The position numbers were made by a program, and so were the translations under genes. From an uncultured Candidatus Hydrogenedens sp. (GTDB lineage Bacteria; Desulfobacterota_D; UBA1144), in assembly GCA_902609885.1 (NCBI GenBank), contig CACLTT010000002.1, positions 115,661-179,660 of the forward strand: 64,000 bases of DNA. The letters run 5' to 3'. Of this stretch, positions 54,902-63,687 are shown in pieces. Under the pieces are notes generated by a model, which saw nothing but the letters and a program-made list of their open reading frames with translations, was not told where the DNA came from and searched no databases. Every line of letters begins with the position of its first letter. Positions within the stretch are counted from its first letter, which is position 1.

Positions 54902-55123
54902 ATGCAAGATGATAAATCAAAACAGTCAAAGGATGTTTTTAGTAGTAAACTTGAGGTTGAAAACAAAAAGTTTTTCTTTGACTTAAAAGAAAACCATAAA
55001 GGCCATTATCTTAAAATTACTGAAGTTAGTGGTGGCAGGTCAAGTATTATAATTCCCGTAGATGGCTTAGGAGAATTTCAAGGTCATCTACTGGAAGTAA
55101 TAGATAAAGCTTCTTTGAGTTAA
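54902..55123 (+). CDS. PUR-domain (Pur-alpha-like) nucleic-acid-binding protein
   Basis: The 73-aa protein contains one PUR repeat: 'FSSKLEVENKKFFFDLKEN' with 'GHYLKITEVSGGRSSIIIP', the beta strands and basic/aromatic pattern of DUF3276/Pur-alpha proteins. Bacterial members bind single-stranded DNA or RNA and dimerise through the single repeat (known in Borrelia and Bacteroidetes). It lies 9 nt after the thiolase and converges with ygfZ (4-nt overlap). It may be an RNA-binding regulator; targets are unknown. Confidence 0.8.
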   Translation: MQDDKSKQSKDVFSSKLEVENKKFFFDLKENHKGHYLKITEVSGGRSSIIIPVDGLGEFQGHLLEVIDKASLS

Positions 55124-55965
55124 TAATTTTCGCTATAAGATTTAAATAAGTTTTCTAAAATCTCGCAGTAATATTCTTTTTCTCCATGTTGAATTCTTAA
55201 TCCGGTTTGTTTGTAGTTTTCATTGTGATTAATAAATGCAGAGCAATAACTTTCATTTTTGTTTATATAGTCTGTATGTATGATAGATCCAATTTCATTT
55301 TCACCTTTATATATTATCGCGTTTGTTATATCAATACCTTTATCAATTTTTACAAAAGAAAAGTTTCTTTTAACTTGTCCTTTATATTTAACTCTGGCTA
55401 CAATTTCTTGACCTAAATAACAGCCTTTATTAAAATCAATTGCACACCATAAATTTAGTTCCATTGGTGTTTTATTTCTGAAAATTTTTTTATTATATGA
55501 AATTCCCTGTAATATAAAATCCATCGGGTTAAAATTATTTATCAGTTCTAGTTTATTACTCGTACCAATAGCAAAATATTTATCAATTAATGAAATGGAA
55601 GATTTGATAAAATATACACCCTCAATATCTTTAGAATAAATATCTGATATTTTAGCTTGCAAGTTTGTTTTGATAATTTTTACATCCAAAGACATTTTAT
55701 ATTTAGAAATATTTTCTGTGAGTGATTCTGAGCTAAAATGATCAATCAGTAGAGCGTTTGAATCTGAATTATCAATCCAACCAATTGATAAATCATGAAT
55801 AATTCTACCTTTATTGTTTAGCCATAAAGTTCGAATCATTTTACTATCACTTTTAAATTCAATCTTGTTTGTTGTTATATTATTGAAAAACTTTATATAG
55901 TCTTTTCCTTCGACTCTATATATAATTTTTTTATAAAATCTTTCATGGATAGAATTAGACATCAT
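55120..55965 (-). CDS. ygfZ: YgfZ/GcvT-family folate-binding Fe-S maintenance protein
   Basis: YgfZ is a tetrahydrofolate-binding protein needed for some Fe-S enzymes. The diagnostic motif is 'NKGCYLGQEIVARVKYKGQVKR', in the KGCYxGQE form with the critical cysteine. The ORF track runs 20 codons further upstream, across the divergent trxB start. I place the start at ATG 55965 (MMSNSIHERF), giving 281 aa and leaving a 34-nt divergent spacer. It is a standalone gene. Confidence 0.9.
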   Translation of the reverse strand: MMSNSIHERFYKKIIYRVEGKDYIKFFNNITTNKIEFKSDSKMIRTLWLNNKGRIIHDLSIGWIDNSDSNALLIDHFSSESLTENISKYKMSLDVKIIKTNLQAKISDIYSKDIEGVYFIKSSISLIDKYFAIGTSNKLELINNFNPMDFILQGISYNKKIFRNKTPMELNLWCAIDFNKGCYLGQEIVARVKYKGQVKRNFSFVKIDKGIDITNAIIYKGENEIGSIIHTDYINKNESYCSAFINHNENYKQTGLRIQHGEKEYYCEILENLFKSYSENY

Positions 55966-55999
55966 GTTATTATCATAAATAATTCTAAGAGTGATATAA

Positions 56000-56935
56000 A
56001 TGAAAAATAATAAAATAATTATCATTGGATCTGGTCCAGCAGGTTTAACCGCTGCAATTTATGCTGCTCGAGCAAACCTATCCCCGATAGTTTTTGAAGG
56101 TTTTCAAGCTGGAGGTCAACTAACGATGACAACAGATGTGGAGAATTTTCCTGGATTTCCTGATGGGGTACAAGGCCCAGAATTGATGGATATGCTTAGA
56201 AATCAAGCAAAAAGATTTGGCGCAACATGTATTATGAAAAATGTCGATTCTGTTAATTTTTCATCTTATCCATATTCTATTCAAGTTGGGGAGGATGTTT
56301 ATAAAGCTCATTCTATAATAATTGCCACAGGAGCGTCTGCAAAGCTTTTAGGTATTAAGGGTGAAGAGATACTTATGGGTAGAGGGCTTTCAACTTGTGC
56401 AACTTGTGATGGCTTTTTTTATAAGGATAAAAACATCCATGTCATTGGAGGTGGAGATAGTGCTATGGAAGAATCGATTTTTCTGACTAAATTTGCAAAA
56501 AAGGTCACCATTATCCATAGGCGTGATAAGTTGAGAGCCTCAAAAATAATGGAAGATAGAGCTAGATCAAACCCCAAAATTGAATTTTTATTAAATAATT
56601 CGCCTATAGAGTTTTTAGGATCAGCCGATAAGGGCTTGAGTGGGATTAAAATTAAAAATATTATTACCTCTGAAACAAACCAAGTTGAATCAGATGGAGC
56701 ATTTATCGCAATTGGTCATAATCCAAATACGCAAATTTTTAAGAATTCTATTGAAATTGATACAAATGGTTATATTAATACTTTGGGAAAGTCATCAATG
56801 ACCAATTTGAAGGGTGTTTTTGCATGTGGAGATGTTCAAGACAGTATCTATAGACAAGCTATTACAGCAGCTGGATCTGGGTGTATGGCGGCTATTGATG
56901 CTGAAAGATTTTTAGAGGAGAATCAAAAAGAATGA
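56000..56935 (+). CDS. trxB: Thioredoxin reductase
   Basis: TrxB reduces thioredoxin with NADPH through FAD and a redox disulfide. The 311-aa protein has the FAD motif 'IIGSGPAGLTAAIYAARA', active site 'CATCDGFFYKDK', the NADPH motif 'VIGGGDSAMEES' and 'GVFACGDVQD'. This is the small bacterial type. It presumably serves Tpx, Bcp and ribonucleotide reductase. Its stop overlaps the aldo/keto reductase start by 4 nt. Confidence 0.96.
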   Translation: MKNNKIIIIGSGPAGLTAAIYAARANLSPIVFEGFQAGGQLTMTTDVENFPGFPDGVQGPELMDMLRNQAKRFGATCIMKNVDSVNFSSYPYSIQVGEDVYKAHSIIIATGASAKLLGIKGEEILMGRGLSTCATCDGFFYKDKNIHVIGGGDSAMEESIFLTKFAKKVTIIHRRDKLRASKIMEDRARSNPKIEFLLNNSPIEFLGSADKGLSGIKIKNIITSETNQVESDGAFIAIGHNPNTQIFKNSIEIDTNGYINTLGKSSMTNLKGVFACGDVQDSIYRQAITAAGSGCMAAIDAERFLEENQKE

Positions 56936-57954
56936 AATATAGAGTTTTTCCACAAAATCATGAAATTAAAGTTTCTGAGGTTGGATTCGGAGTTTGGTCA
57001 GTGGCAACTAAGTGGTGGGGAGTAACAGATGAATCCTTAGCGATTTCATTGCTTAGACATGGTTTAGACAATGGAATTAATTTCTATGATACTGCTGACG
57101 TTTATGGAAACGGTTATGGGGAAGAAATTGTCAATAAAGCTTTTAACGGATCTCGTCATGAAATTATATTGGCAACGAAATTTGGTTACGATATTTATTC
57201 AAATACCTCTGAGAGAAAGGGACATAAAGAACTACCGCAAAAATTTTCAAAGAAAGATATAAAATATTCATGTGAGCAGAGTCTAAAGAGGCTTAAAACC
57301 GATTATATTGATATTTATCAAATGCATAATCCAAGGTTTGACTTTATAAATAATGAAGAGGTTTTAGAAACTCTTAAAGAGTTAGTTGAAGAAGGAAAAA
57401 TTAGGTCTTGGGGTATGGCATTAGGCCCTGATATTGGATGGCTTGATGAGGGTCTGAATTCTATTGATAAAAATCCAGCAAGTATTCAAATAATTTATAA
57501 TCTTTTGGAACAAGAACCCTCCAAAACATTGCTTTCTAGGTCGCATGAAAGTGATATTGGTTTTATTGCTCGCGTACCTCATGCATCTGGTATTCTCGAT
57601 GGAAATTTTGATAAGGATAAAGTTTTTTCATCTGATGATCATAGAAGCCATAGAAGACAGAAATGGATGTTGAATGGATTAAAAGCTAAAGATGACCTAT
57701 CATTTTTATTTTCAAATAATGATAGAACAATAGGACAGACCGCAATTCTTTTCTCTTTATCCCAAAAAAATATTTGCACTGTTTTACCAAATTTCACAAA
57801 CAAAGATGAAATCCTTGAATATTCAAAATGTAGTTATTTGGAACCTATATCTGATGATGATATAGATAAAATTAACAATTTGTGGGTCGATTCACATTCT
57901 AAACTTTTAGACCAGCCTTTTTCAAATTCTGAAACTAAGCCTACACCTAAATAG
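56932..57954 (+). CDS. Aldo/keto reductase
   Basis: This 340-aa NADPH-dependent TIM-barrel oxidoreductase carries the catalytic set: Asp/Tyr in 'FYDTADVYGNGYGEEIV', Lys in 'ATKFGYD' and His in 'YQMHNPR'. It belongs to the AKR class that includes bacterial L-glyceraldehyde 3-phosphate or sugar reductases; the substrate cannot be told. Co-translation with trxB suggests a redox-stress or detoxification role. Its end overlaps the convergent flippase by 8 nt. Confidence 0.9.
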   Translation: MKYRVFPQNHEIKVSEVGFGVWSVATKWWGVTDESLAISLLRHGLDNGINFYDTADVYGNGYGEEIVNKAFNGSRHEIILATKFGYDIYSNTSERKGHKELPQKFSKKDIKYSCEQSLKRLKTDYIDIYQMHNPRFDFINNEEVLETLKELVEEGKIRSWGMALGPDIGWLDEGLNSIDKNPASIQIIYNLLEQEPSKTLLSRSHESDIGFIARVPHASGILDGNFDKDKVFSSDDHRSHRRQKWMLNGLKAKDDLSFLFSNNDRTIGQTAILFSLSQKNICTVLPNFTNKDEILEYSKCSYLEPISDDDIDKINNLWVDSHSKLLDQPFSNSETKPTPK

Positions 57955-59254
57955 CTTTGGGTTTTATATACTTCTTTATAAATATTATTCCAAAAATAAG
58001 AACGCATATTGCCCTAAGCACTCCAGAGTAGGCTGCACCTTCATGTTCTAAGTTAATTACCAAAGGATACAGAGTTAATATGTATATACTTGATACAAAA
58101 ATAGTCTGAACCAATAAATATTTTGGATTATTCATTGCCAGAATTAGGGGTGTAATCCAGTATGAAATGTTGTTTATAAGTGCCGCGAAGATAAGTAAAT
58201 TTAGTGCAATGGTTGCATCTATATACTCAGGTCCAAAAAATAATCTAATAATATCTTGTGAAAAAACAAATATTAATAAACCCAATGTAATTGAAGCTAA
58301 CCCTAGAATTTTAGTTGAATTTAGAATTAATTTTTTTAAATCCCCCAATCTTTTCTGATTTACTAATGATACAAATTCTGGAAATGCAATATCTAATAAT
58401 GGATCCATAATCCTTCTGATAATTTTTACAGTACTTCTTGCAGCTTTAAATAAACCTGCATAAAAGGGGCCAACAAGATATCCTACCAAAAGAACACCCA
58501 GATTTTTTTCATTTGCCAAATTTATCATATTAGCGAAATGACTGGAGATAGAAAACTTAAGAAATTTTATTTTATACTGTTTTATTGCTGAATATTTATA
58601 AAAAAACTTAAATTTTAGCTCCTTAAATACCTTATTAGTAAAAAATATCCTAACAAAAAAACCAATGAAAATTGATGAGCCCATAGCCATAATTATAAAA
58701 TTTATATTGTATGAATAATTAAGTAAAAAATATACAATTATTAATCTTGCAAAGTTTGAAATAATGTTGTTTATTAAAATTAATTTATATTTATTATATG
58801 TTCTTAAAAAACTATCCAAAATTTCGTTACTTGTTTGAAAAATATAAAATAGACAATAACTAATAATTAAATTGTGAATTTCTATATCAAAATTGAAGAA
58901 ATTTTCTATAAAATAAAATGATATTAGACATATTATAAAATTTGATATAAAAGAAAACTTTATAGATAAACTTAATGACCATAGTAAAACTTGAGAACAT
59001 TTATCTACATCACTTTGGAAATCTCCTAAAAATTTTGTAGTTGCTTCCCAAATTCTTAGATTTAATATTATATTCATGACCTCAACTATTGAAATCGCGA
59101 TTGCTATAATACCAAAAATCTCAACGCCTAAATATTGAGCAAGAATAAATATTGTCAAAGCTGAACATAGACCAGCAAAAATTTTACCCAAGCCTAAAAT
59201 TTTAAAATTGCTGAAGATCCTTTTATAAATTTCTTCTACTGTCATAATAAACAA
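57947..59254 (-). CDS. Polysaccharide/oligosaccharide flippase (MOP superfamily, Wzx-like)
   Basis: The 435-aa protein has 12 or more membrane helices and the Wzx-type N-terminus 'GLGKIFAGLCSALTIFILAQYLG'. The mid-region 'LLVGYLVGPFYAGLFKAARS' and 'FPEFVSLVNQKRL' are typical of the polysaccharide exporter family. It would flip undecaprenyl-linked repeat units to the periplasm. The real start may be ATG 59245 (MTVEEI). No Wzy or glycosyltransferase is next to it, but an epimerase and aldolase-domain gene are divergent across 71 nt, suggesting a small surface-sugar locus. Confidence 0.85.
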   Translation of the reverse strand: MFIMTVEEIYKRIFSNFKILGLGKIFAGLCSALTIFILAQYLGVEIFGIIAIAISIVEVMNIILNLRIWEATTKFLGDFQSDVDKCSQVLLWSLSLSIKFSFISNFIICLISFYFIENFFNFDIEIHNLIISYCLFYIFQTSNEILDSFLRTYNKYKLILINNIISNFARLIIVYFLLNYSYNINFIIMAMGSSIFIGFFVRIFFTNKVFKELKFKFFYKYSAIKQYKIKFLKFSISSHFANMINLANEKNLGVLLVGYLVGPFYAGLFKAARSTVKIIRRIMDPLLDIAFPEFVSLVNQKRLGDLKKLILNSTKILGLASITLGLLIFVFSQDIIRLFFGPEYIDATIALNLLIFAALINNISYWITPLILAMNNPKYLLVQTIFVSSIYILTLYPLVINLEHEGAAYSGVLRAICVLIFGIIFIKKYIKPKAI

Positions 59255-59325
59255 TAACTATATCAGAATTTTATTATTCAACTATATTTTTTAATATAGA
59301 TAATCTAGGTTATATTTATGCATCA

Positions 59326-60312
59326 ATGAATAAAAAAGTTATTATTTCAGGGGTTGCAGGATTTATAGGCTTCCATACATCTTTATTTTTTTTGAAAAAA
59401 GGATATGAAATATTAGGAATTGACAACTTAAATGACAGTTATGATATAAAAATTAAAAAAAAAAGAATATCATTTTTGATATCAGATAAAAAATTCACTT
59501 TTAAAAAAACTGATATTTCTGATTATAGTGCTTTAAAAAAAATCTTCATAAATTTTTGTAAAAAAACTTCTCCAAAGTTAGTTATAAATCTTGCAGCAAA
59601 AACCGGAGTTAGAAAATCTACTTCCGATCCAAATTCATACTATGAGTCTAATGTGATCGGATGTTTAAATATTGCTAGATTAGCAAGTCTTTATAAAATT
59701 AATAACCTTATTCATGCTTCAACCTCTAGTGTTTATGGTAACTCACCAAAAAAAAGTTTTGACATTGAGGATCAAACAGATAAACCATATTCAAATTATG
59801 CGGCCTCAAAAAAATCATCAGAGGTTTTATTGTATGCTTTTCAAAAGTTAAATAAAATTAATATAACAATTCTGAGATTTTTTACTGTTTATGGTCCATA
59901 TGGTAGACCCGATATGAGTCCATTTATTTTTATTGAATCTAATTTGAGAAAAAATAAAATTAATCTTTTCGGAACAGGTAATCAAAAAAGAGATTTTACT
60001 TATATAGATGATATAGTTTTAGGAATTTATAAATCTAGAAATTTGAAGAAATATAATATCCTAAATTTGGGTAATAATAAGCCTATAAAAATAAATCTTT
60101 TATTAGAAAATATTGAAAAATTTTCAAATTTTAAAAATTTAGTTATTAAATTACCTGCACTGATAGAAGATGTTGAATATACTTCAGCAAATATAAATAA
60201 AACTATATCATTAATTAATTGGGAGCCAGTTACAAAATTTGAAAATGGTATTAAAAAGACTTTTGATTGGCATGTTGAGAATGGAAGATGGTTAAGAAAG
60301 ATAAAAATATAG
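59326..60312 (+). CDS. NAD-dependent sugar epimerase, probable UDP-glucuronate 4-epimerase
   Basis: The 328-aa SDR-family protein has the NAD motif 'GVAGFIGFHTSLFFLKKG', 'NLAAKTGVRKS', the catalytic 'SNYAASKKSSEVL' Tyr-X3-Lys and 'RFFTVYGPYGRPDM'. The 'AAKTGVR' and 'YGRPDM' blocks are typical of UDP-glucuronate 4-epimerases feeding capsule or O-antigen. The overlap with the following gene is 25 nt. The DNA is very A+T rich, in keeping with a variable surface locus. Confidence 0.88.
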   Translation: MNKKVIISGVAGFIGFHTSLFFLKKGYEILGIDNLNDSYDIKIKKKRISFLISDKKFTFKKTDISDYSALKKIFINFCKKTSPKLVINLAAKTGVRKSTSDPNSYYESNVIGCLNIARLASLYKINNLIHASTSSVYGNSPKKSFDIEDQTDKPYSNYAASKKSSEVLLYAFQKLNKINITILRFFTVYGPYGRPDMSPFIFIESNLRKNKINLFGTGNQKRDFTYIDDIVLGIYKSRNLKKYNILNLGNNKPIKINLLLENIEKFSNFKNLVIKLPALIEDVEYTSANINKTISLINWEPVTKFENGIKKTFDWHVENGRWLRKIKI

Positions 60313-61400
60313 TTATAAATCTTGCAAAATTATCAAAATATTTTGGACAACGTTACGATCTGATTCAAGCTGCAGGTGGTAATTCATCTATAAAATTTAA
60401 TAAGCAAATGTTCATAAAATCAAGTGGATACTCACTTGCAGAACTAAGTATTTCAAATGGATATTCAAAAGTTAATAATCAAATCCTGGTTGATTATTTA
60501 TCAAAAGTAAAAAACAAAAAAATTTCTAAATATGAGGAAGATAGATCTTTTAAAATTTTAAAAAACTCATTATTATATGGAGGTAATCCATCAATCGAAA
60601 CATTAGCTCATTCAATATTGAAAAAATATACAATTCATCTTCATCCAATTGCATTCAATATGATTACAGTTCAGAAAAATTCAGATTTAAAAATAAATAA
60701 AATTTTTAAACGTGAAATAGACTTAAATCAAATTTATTATATCGAATATAAAACTCCCGGTGTTGCATTAGCTAAGGAGATATTTAATAAATTAAATGGC
60801 AAGTCTCCAAAAAATAATGAATGTTGTTTTATTCTTGAAAATCATGGAATTATAACTTCTGCATCTTCAATAAATAAATTAATTTCTTTTACAGAATTAA
60901 TTACACAAAAAGCAGAGAAAAGTCTAAATGTAAATTTTGAACGCTACAAAAAAACCACCAAAATTTCTAACGAGCTGGATCTTGCCGGTTTTAAAAATAT
61001 GTCTGTTTTATATTCTGAAGATTTGATAATTAATAATTTTTTAAAAAAATTCAATTTCTCCAAAATTAATGAACCCTTGAACCCAGACAGTCTTTTATAT
61101 TGTGGATTAAGTTTAATGGGTTCAAATGGTAATTTGAAAAGATCTTTAGAAAAATATAAATATAAATATAGAAGTTATCCAAGAGTCATAAAAATAAAAG
61201 ATAAAATTTATTTTGTTGCTGAAAATATTTTAAAAGCAAAAGAAATTGAGGATGTATTTAAATCACATTTATATTTATATTCCGGAGCTTCACAAAAAAG
61301 ATCTTTGTCTAAAGATGATATTAAAAGACTTGAATCTTATAATCCTCAAAAAAATAGACTTAGGTTTTGGTTTGATTATGAGGGAAAAAAAGAGAGATAA
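60288..61400 (+). CDS. Class II aldolase/adducin-domain protein
   Basis: The 370-aa protein starts with the class II aldolase/adducin region: 'IQAAGGNSSIKF', 'MFIKSSGYSLAEL', 'IETLAHSIL', 'TIHLHPIAFNMIT' (metal-binding His pair) and 'ILENHGIITSAS'. The C-terminal third is of unknown function, with 'YLYSGASQKRSL' near the end. Such proteins cleave or dehydrate sugar phosphates (for example fuculose or rhamnulose phosphate). With the upstream epimerase it may handle a nucleotide or phosphorylated sugar. The final 41 nt overlap the convergent DCC gene. Confidence 0.78.
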   Translation: MVKKDKNIVINLAKLSKYFGQRYDLIQAAGGNSSIKFNKQMFIKSSGYSLAELSISNGYSKVNNQILVDYLSKVKNKKISKYEEDRSFKILKNSLLYGGNPSIETLAHSILKKYTIHLHPIAFNMITVQKNSDLKINKIFKREIDLNQIYYIEYKTPGVALAKEIFNKLNGKSPKNNECCFILENHGIITSASSINKLISFTELITQKAEKSLNVNFERYKKTTKISNELDLAGFKNMSVLYSEDLIINNFLKKFNFSKINEPLNPDSLLYCGLSLMGSNGNLKRSLEKYKYKYRSYPRVIKIKDKIYFVAENILKAKEIEDVFKSHLYLYSGASQKRSLSKDDIKRLESYNPQKNRLRFWFDYEGKKER

Positions 61401-61674
61401 TCTTTCTATTTTTTGATAGTATTTTATATAAAATTTTTTGAATTTTATATGGTAATTTTAACACTATATTAAGTATTATATTTTTTTTTCCCGCAAGTGA
61501 TAAAGCATGGTAAATGGCATCGAATTCATAATAAACTCCATTACCATCCTCAAATAATATTGATTCTATACCTTTATCTCTGTAATCCATAATTTCTATC
61601 ATATTATTATTTTCTTTAATTACATTTCCAAAATTCTCACAAATTTTACATTTTTTATCTATATATAATTTCAT
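61360..61674 (-). CDS. DCC-family thiol-disulfide oxidoreductase-like protein
   Basis: The 104-aa protein begins 'MKLYIDKKCKICENFGNVI', matching the D-x-x-C-x-x-C signature of the DUF393/DCC thioredoxin-like family. It keeps the downstream 'AIYHALSLAG' helix and a membrane-like C-terminal helix pattern (LPYKIQKILYKIL). Function in bacteria is not settled. It overlaps the aldolase-domain gene by 41 nt and sits 7 nt before ptsI on the same strand. Confidence 0.75.
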   Translation of the reverse strand: MKLYIDKKCKICENFGNVIKENNNMIEIMDYRDKGIESILFEDGNGVYYEFDAIYHALSLAGKKNIILNIVLKLPYKIQKILYKILSKNRKIISLFFPHNQTKT

Positions 61675-61681
61675 AAAATAT

Positions 61682-63424
61682 TTATATCCCGTATTTAATT
61701 ATGGACTTAGCTTTTTTGATTTTTTGATTAATTAATTGTTTCAAAATAGCATTTATGTCTTCAGATTTTTTCATCTGCAAGCACTTATCAAATGCTATTT
61801 TACATTCATTATGGTCTAGCTCATTGATTACGCTTTTTATAATTGGAATTGAATGGCAATTCATACTTAATTCATTTATTTTAAGTGCAACAAATAATGG
61901 CAAACTCAAAATATCATTCGCCATCTCTCCACAAATAGAAACATATGTACCTCTCTCAACTTTTTTGACTATATCTTTTATTATTCTTATAACAGCAGGC
62001 TGATAATAGTTTAGGATCGGTCTTAGATCCTCATTATTCCTATCGGCTGCTAAAATATATTGAACTAAATCATTAGTCCCAATACTGATAAAATCAACAA
62101 TTTCACTTATTTCTTTTGACATTATAGCTGCAGAAGGAGTTTCAATTACAACTCCAATTTCAAATAACCCATTTGCACCAGCTTGATTACCCAAATCCTC
62201 TATTATTGACTTGGCTTCAATGATTTCATCTAGAATTGATACCATAGGCAATAAAATTCTTATTTTCTTATTAGTATCTATACACACTCTGAAAATTGCT
62301 TTTATTTGTTCAATGAAAGTCTCTTTATTAGTTAAGGAAAATCTTATACCTCTTAATCCCATCGCAGGATTAATTTCATCTTTTTGAAAGAGATTTTTAT
62401 CTCCCCCAATATCAAGCGTTCTAATTGTAACGCTATCAAAACTGTTACTAATAAAAAGCTTCTTATAGTCTTCAAACTGCTCATCTTCAGTCGGAAATCT
62501 TTCGTTGGTTGTATATAAAAATTCCGTTCTATACATTCCAATTCCTTGGGCACCATATCTAATGGCAGAGCTAAGTTCAGAGGTGATTTCAATATTTGCT
62601 TTAATTAAAATTTCTAAACCATCTTTAGTTTTTGATGGTAGTTTTGAAAATTCTAGTAAATTCTCTTCAATCACATTATATTCATCCTTTAATTTAAGAA
62701 TTTCATCTTTTTCATCTTTTTTTAATTGCCAAGTAGCTATGCCCTTATATCCATCCATATAAACTTTTTTACCTGGCTGTAGGACCTGACTTATATCTCC
62801 TAAAGACATTATTGCAGGAACGCTCAAAGATTTTGCAATTATAGCTGTATGGGTAGTTGCCCCGCCCAAATCCATTAAAAGTCCTATAACATTTTTATTT
62901 TTACAATATTTTAATGCATCAACCGGTGACAAGTCATGTGCGACAAGGATTGAATTTTTTGAGAGTTCTAATAAATTATCAGTGCTCCCTCTTAAGTTTT
63001 TTATTATTCTTTCCCCTATATAATAAAAGTCAGCTAGTCTTTCTTGCATATAAATATCTTTAACCTTTGAATAATTTTTACTTTTCTCAGTTAAAATACT
63101 GTTTAAAGCCCATTCAGCATTAATTAATTCCTTTTTTATTTTTTGAATTACTTCTGATGCAAGTATTTCGTCTTCTAAAATTAAAATATTAAAATCAAGT
63201 ATATCTATGTGTTCAGATTTCAATTTATAATTAGAACCTTTTTTTAATTCACTTATTTCTTGAATTGAATCTTCAACAGCTTTCTGCAACCTGTTTATTT
63301 CATAATATATTTTATTTTTTTTTATTTTTTTCTTGTCAACAATAGTTCTGGCTTGATTAATTAAAACCACATTGCCTTCAGCAAAACCTGGCGAAACAGC
63401 AATTCCTTTTTTAGATATACTCAT
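61682..63424 (-). CDS. ptsI: Phosphoenolpyruvate-protein phosphotransferase (PTS enzyme I)
   Basis: Enzyme I phosphorylates HPr from PEP. The 580-aa protein has the phospho-histidine loop 'DLGGATTHTAIIAKSLSVPA', the PEP-binding 'FRTEFLYT'-type region, 'DFISIGTNDLVQYILAADRN' and the dimer/active-site loop 'SICGEMAND'. There is no N-terminal GAF domain, so it is not PtsP. It overlaps ptsH by 4 nt. No sugar-specific EIIBC gene is visible, pointing to a regulatory PTS, as in many alphaproteobacteria (inference). Confidence 0.95.
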   Translation of the reverse strand: MSISKKGIAVSPGFAEGNVVLINQARTIVDKKKIKKNKIYYEINRLQKAVEDSIQEISELKKGSNYKLKSEHIDILDFNILILEDEILASEVIQKIKKELINAEWALNSILTEKSKNYSKVKDIYMQERLADFYYIGERIIKNLRGSTDNLLELSKNSILVAHDLSPVDALKYCKNKNVIGLLMDLGGATTHTAIIAKSLSVPAIMSLGDISQVLQPGKKVYMDGYKGIATWQLKKDEKDEILKLKDEYNVIEENLLEFSKLPSKTKDGLEILIKANIEITSELSSAIRYGAQGIGMYRTEFLYTTNERFPTEDEQFEDYKKLFISNSFDSVTIRTLDIGGDKNLFQKDEINPAMGLRGIRFSLTNKETFIEQIKAIFRVCIDTNKKIRILLPMVSILDEIIEAKSIIEDLGNQAGANGLFEIGVVIETPSAAIMSKEISEIVDFISIGTNDLVQYILAADRNNEDLRPILNYYQPAVIRIIKDIVKKVERGTYVSICGEMANDILSLPLFVALKINELSMNCHSIPIIKSVINELDHNECKIAFDKCLQMKKSEDINAILKQLINQKIKKAKSIIKYGI

Positions 63425-63687
63425 TCAGATTCACCAAACTTATTTCTTATTAGATCATTTATTTCATTTAGTGCCTTATCTTCATCTTCTCCTTCAACAA
63501 ATATTTCAAATTCGTCATTGAATGAAATTGCAAGTGATAATAATCCCAATATGCTTTTAGCATTGACTTTAATATCATTAAATTCAATAAATATCTCAGA
63601 TTTATATTTATTTGTAATTTCAACAAATTTTGATGATGCTCTTGCATGTAATCCAAGCTTATTAATTATTTTCAGTTTTTTTCTCAT
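63421..63687 (-). CDS. ptsH: Phosphocarrier protein HPr
   Basis: The 88-aa protein has the active histidine in 'KLGLHARASSKFVEI' and the regulatory serine region 'NAKSILGLLSLAI', followed by the usual acidic C-terminal helix. It receives phosphate from the downstream enzyme I. Its start overlaps the upstream partial gene by 4 nt, so at least three genes are co-translated. No HPr kinase is visible here. Confidence 0.94.
   Translation of the reverse strand: MRKKLKIINKLGLHARASSKFVEITNKYKSEIFIEFNDIKVNAKSILGLLSLAISFNDEFEIFVEGEDEDKALNEINDLIRNKFGESE

Noticed and set aside
55966-56025. 20-codon N-terminal extension of YgfZ in the ORF track (MIIILLFFIY...)
   Set aside because: It overlaps the divergent trxB start and is simply the complement of its AT-rich beginning; ATG 55965 gives the normal family start.
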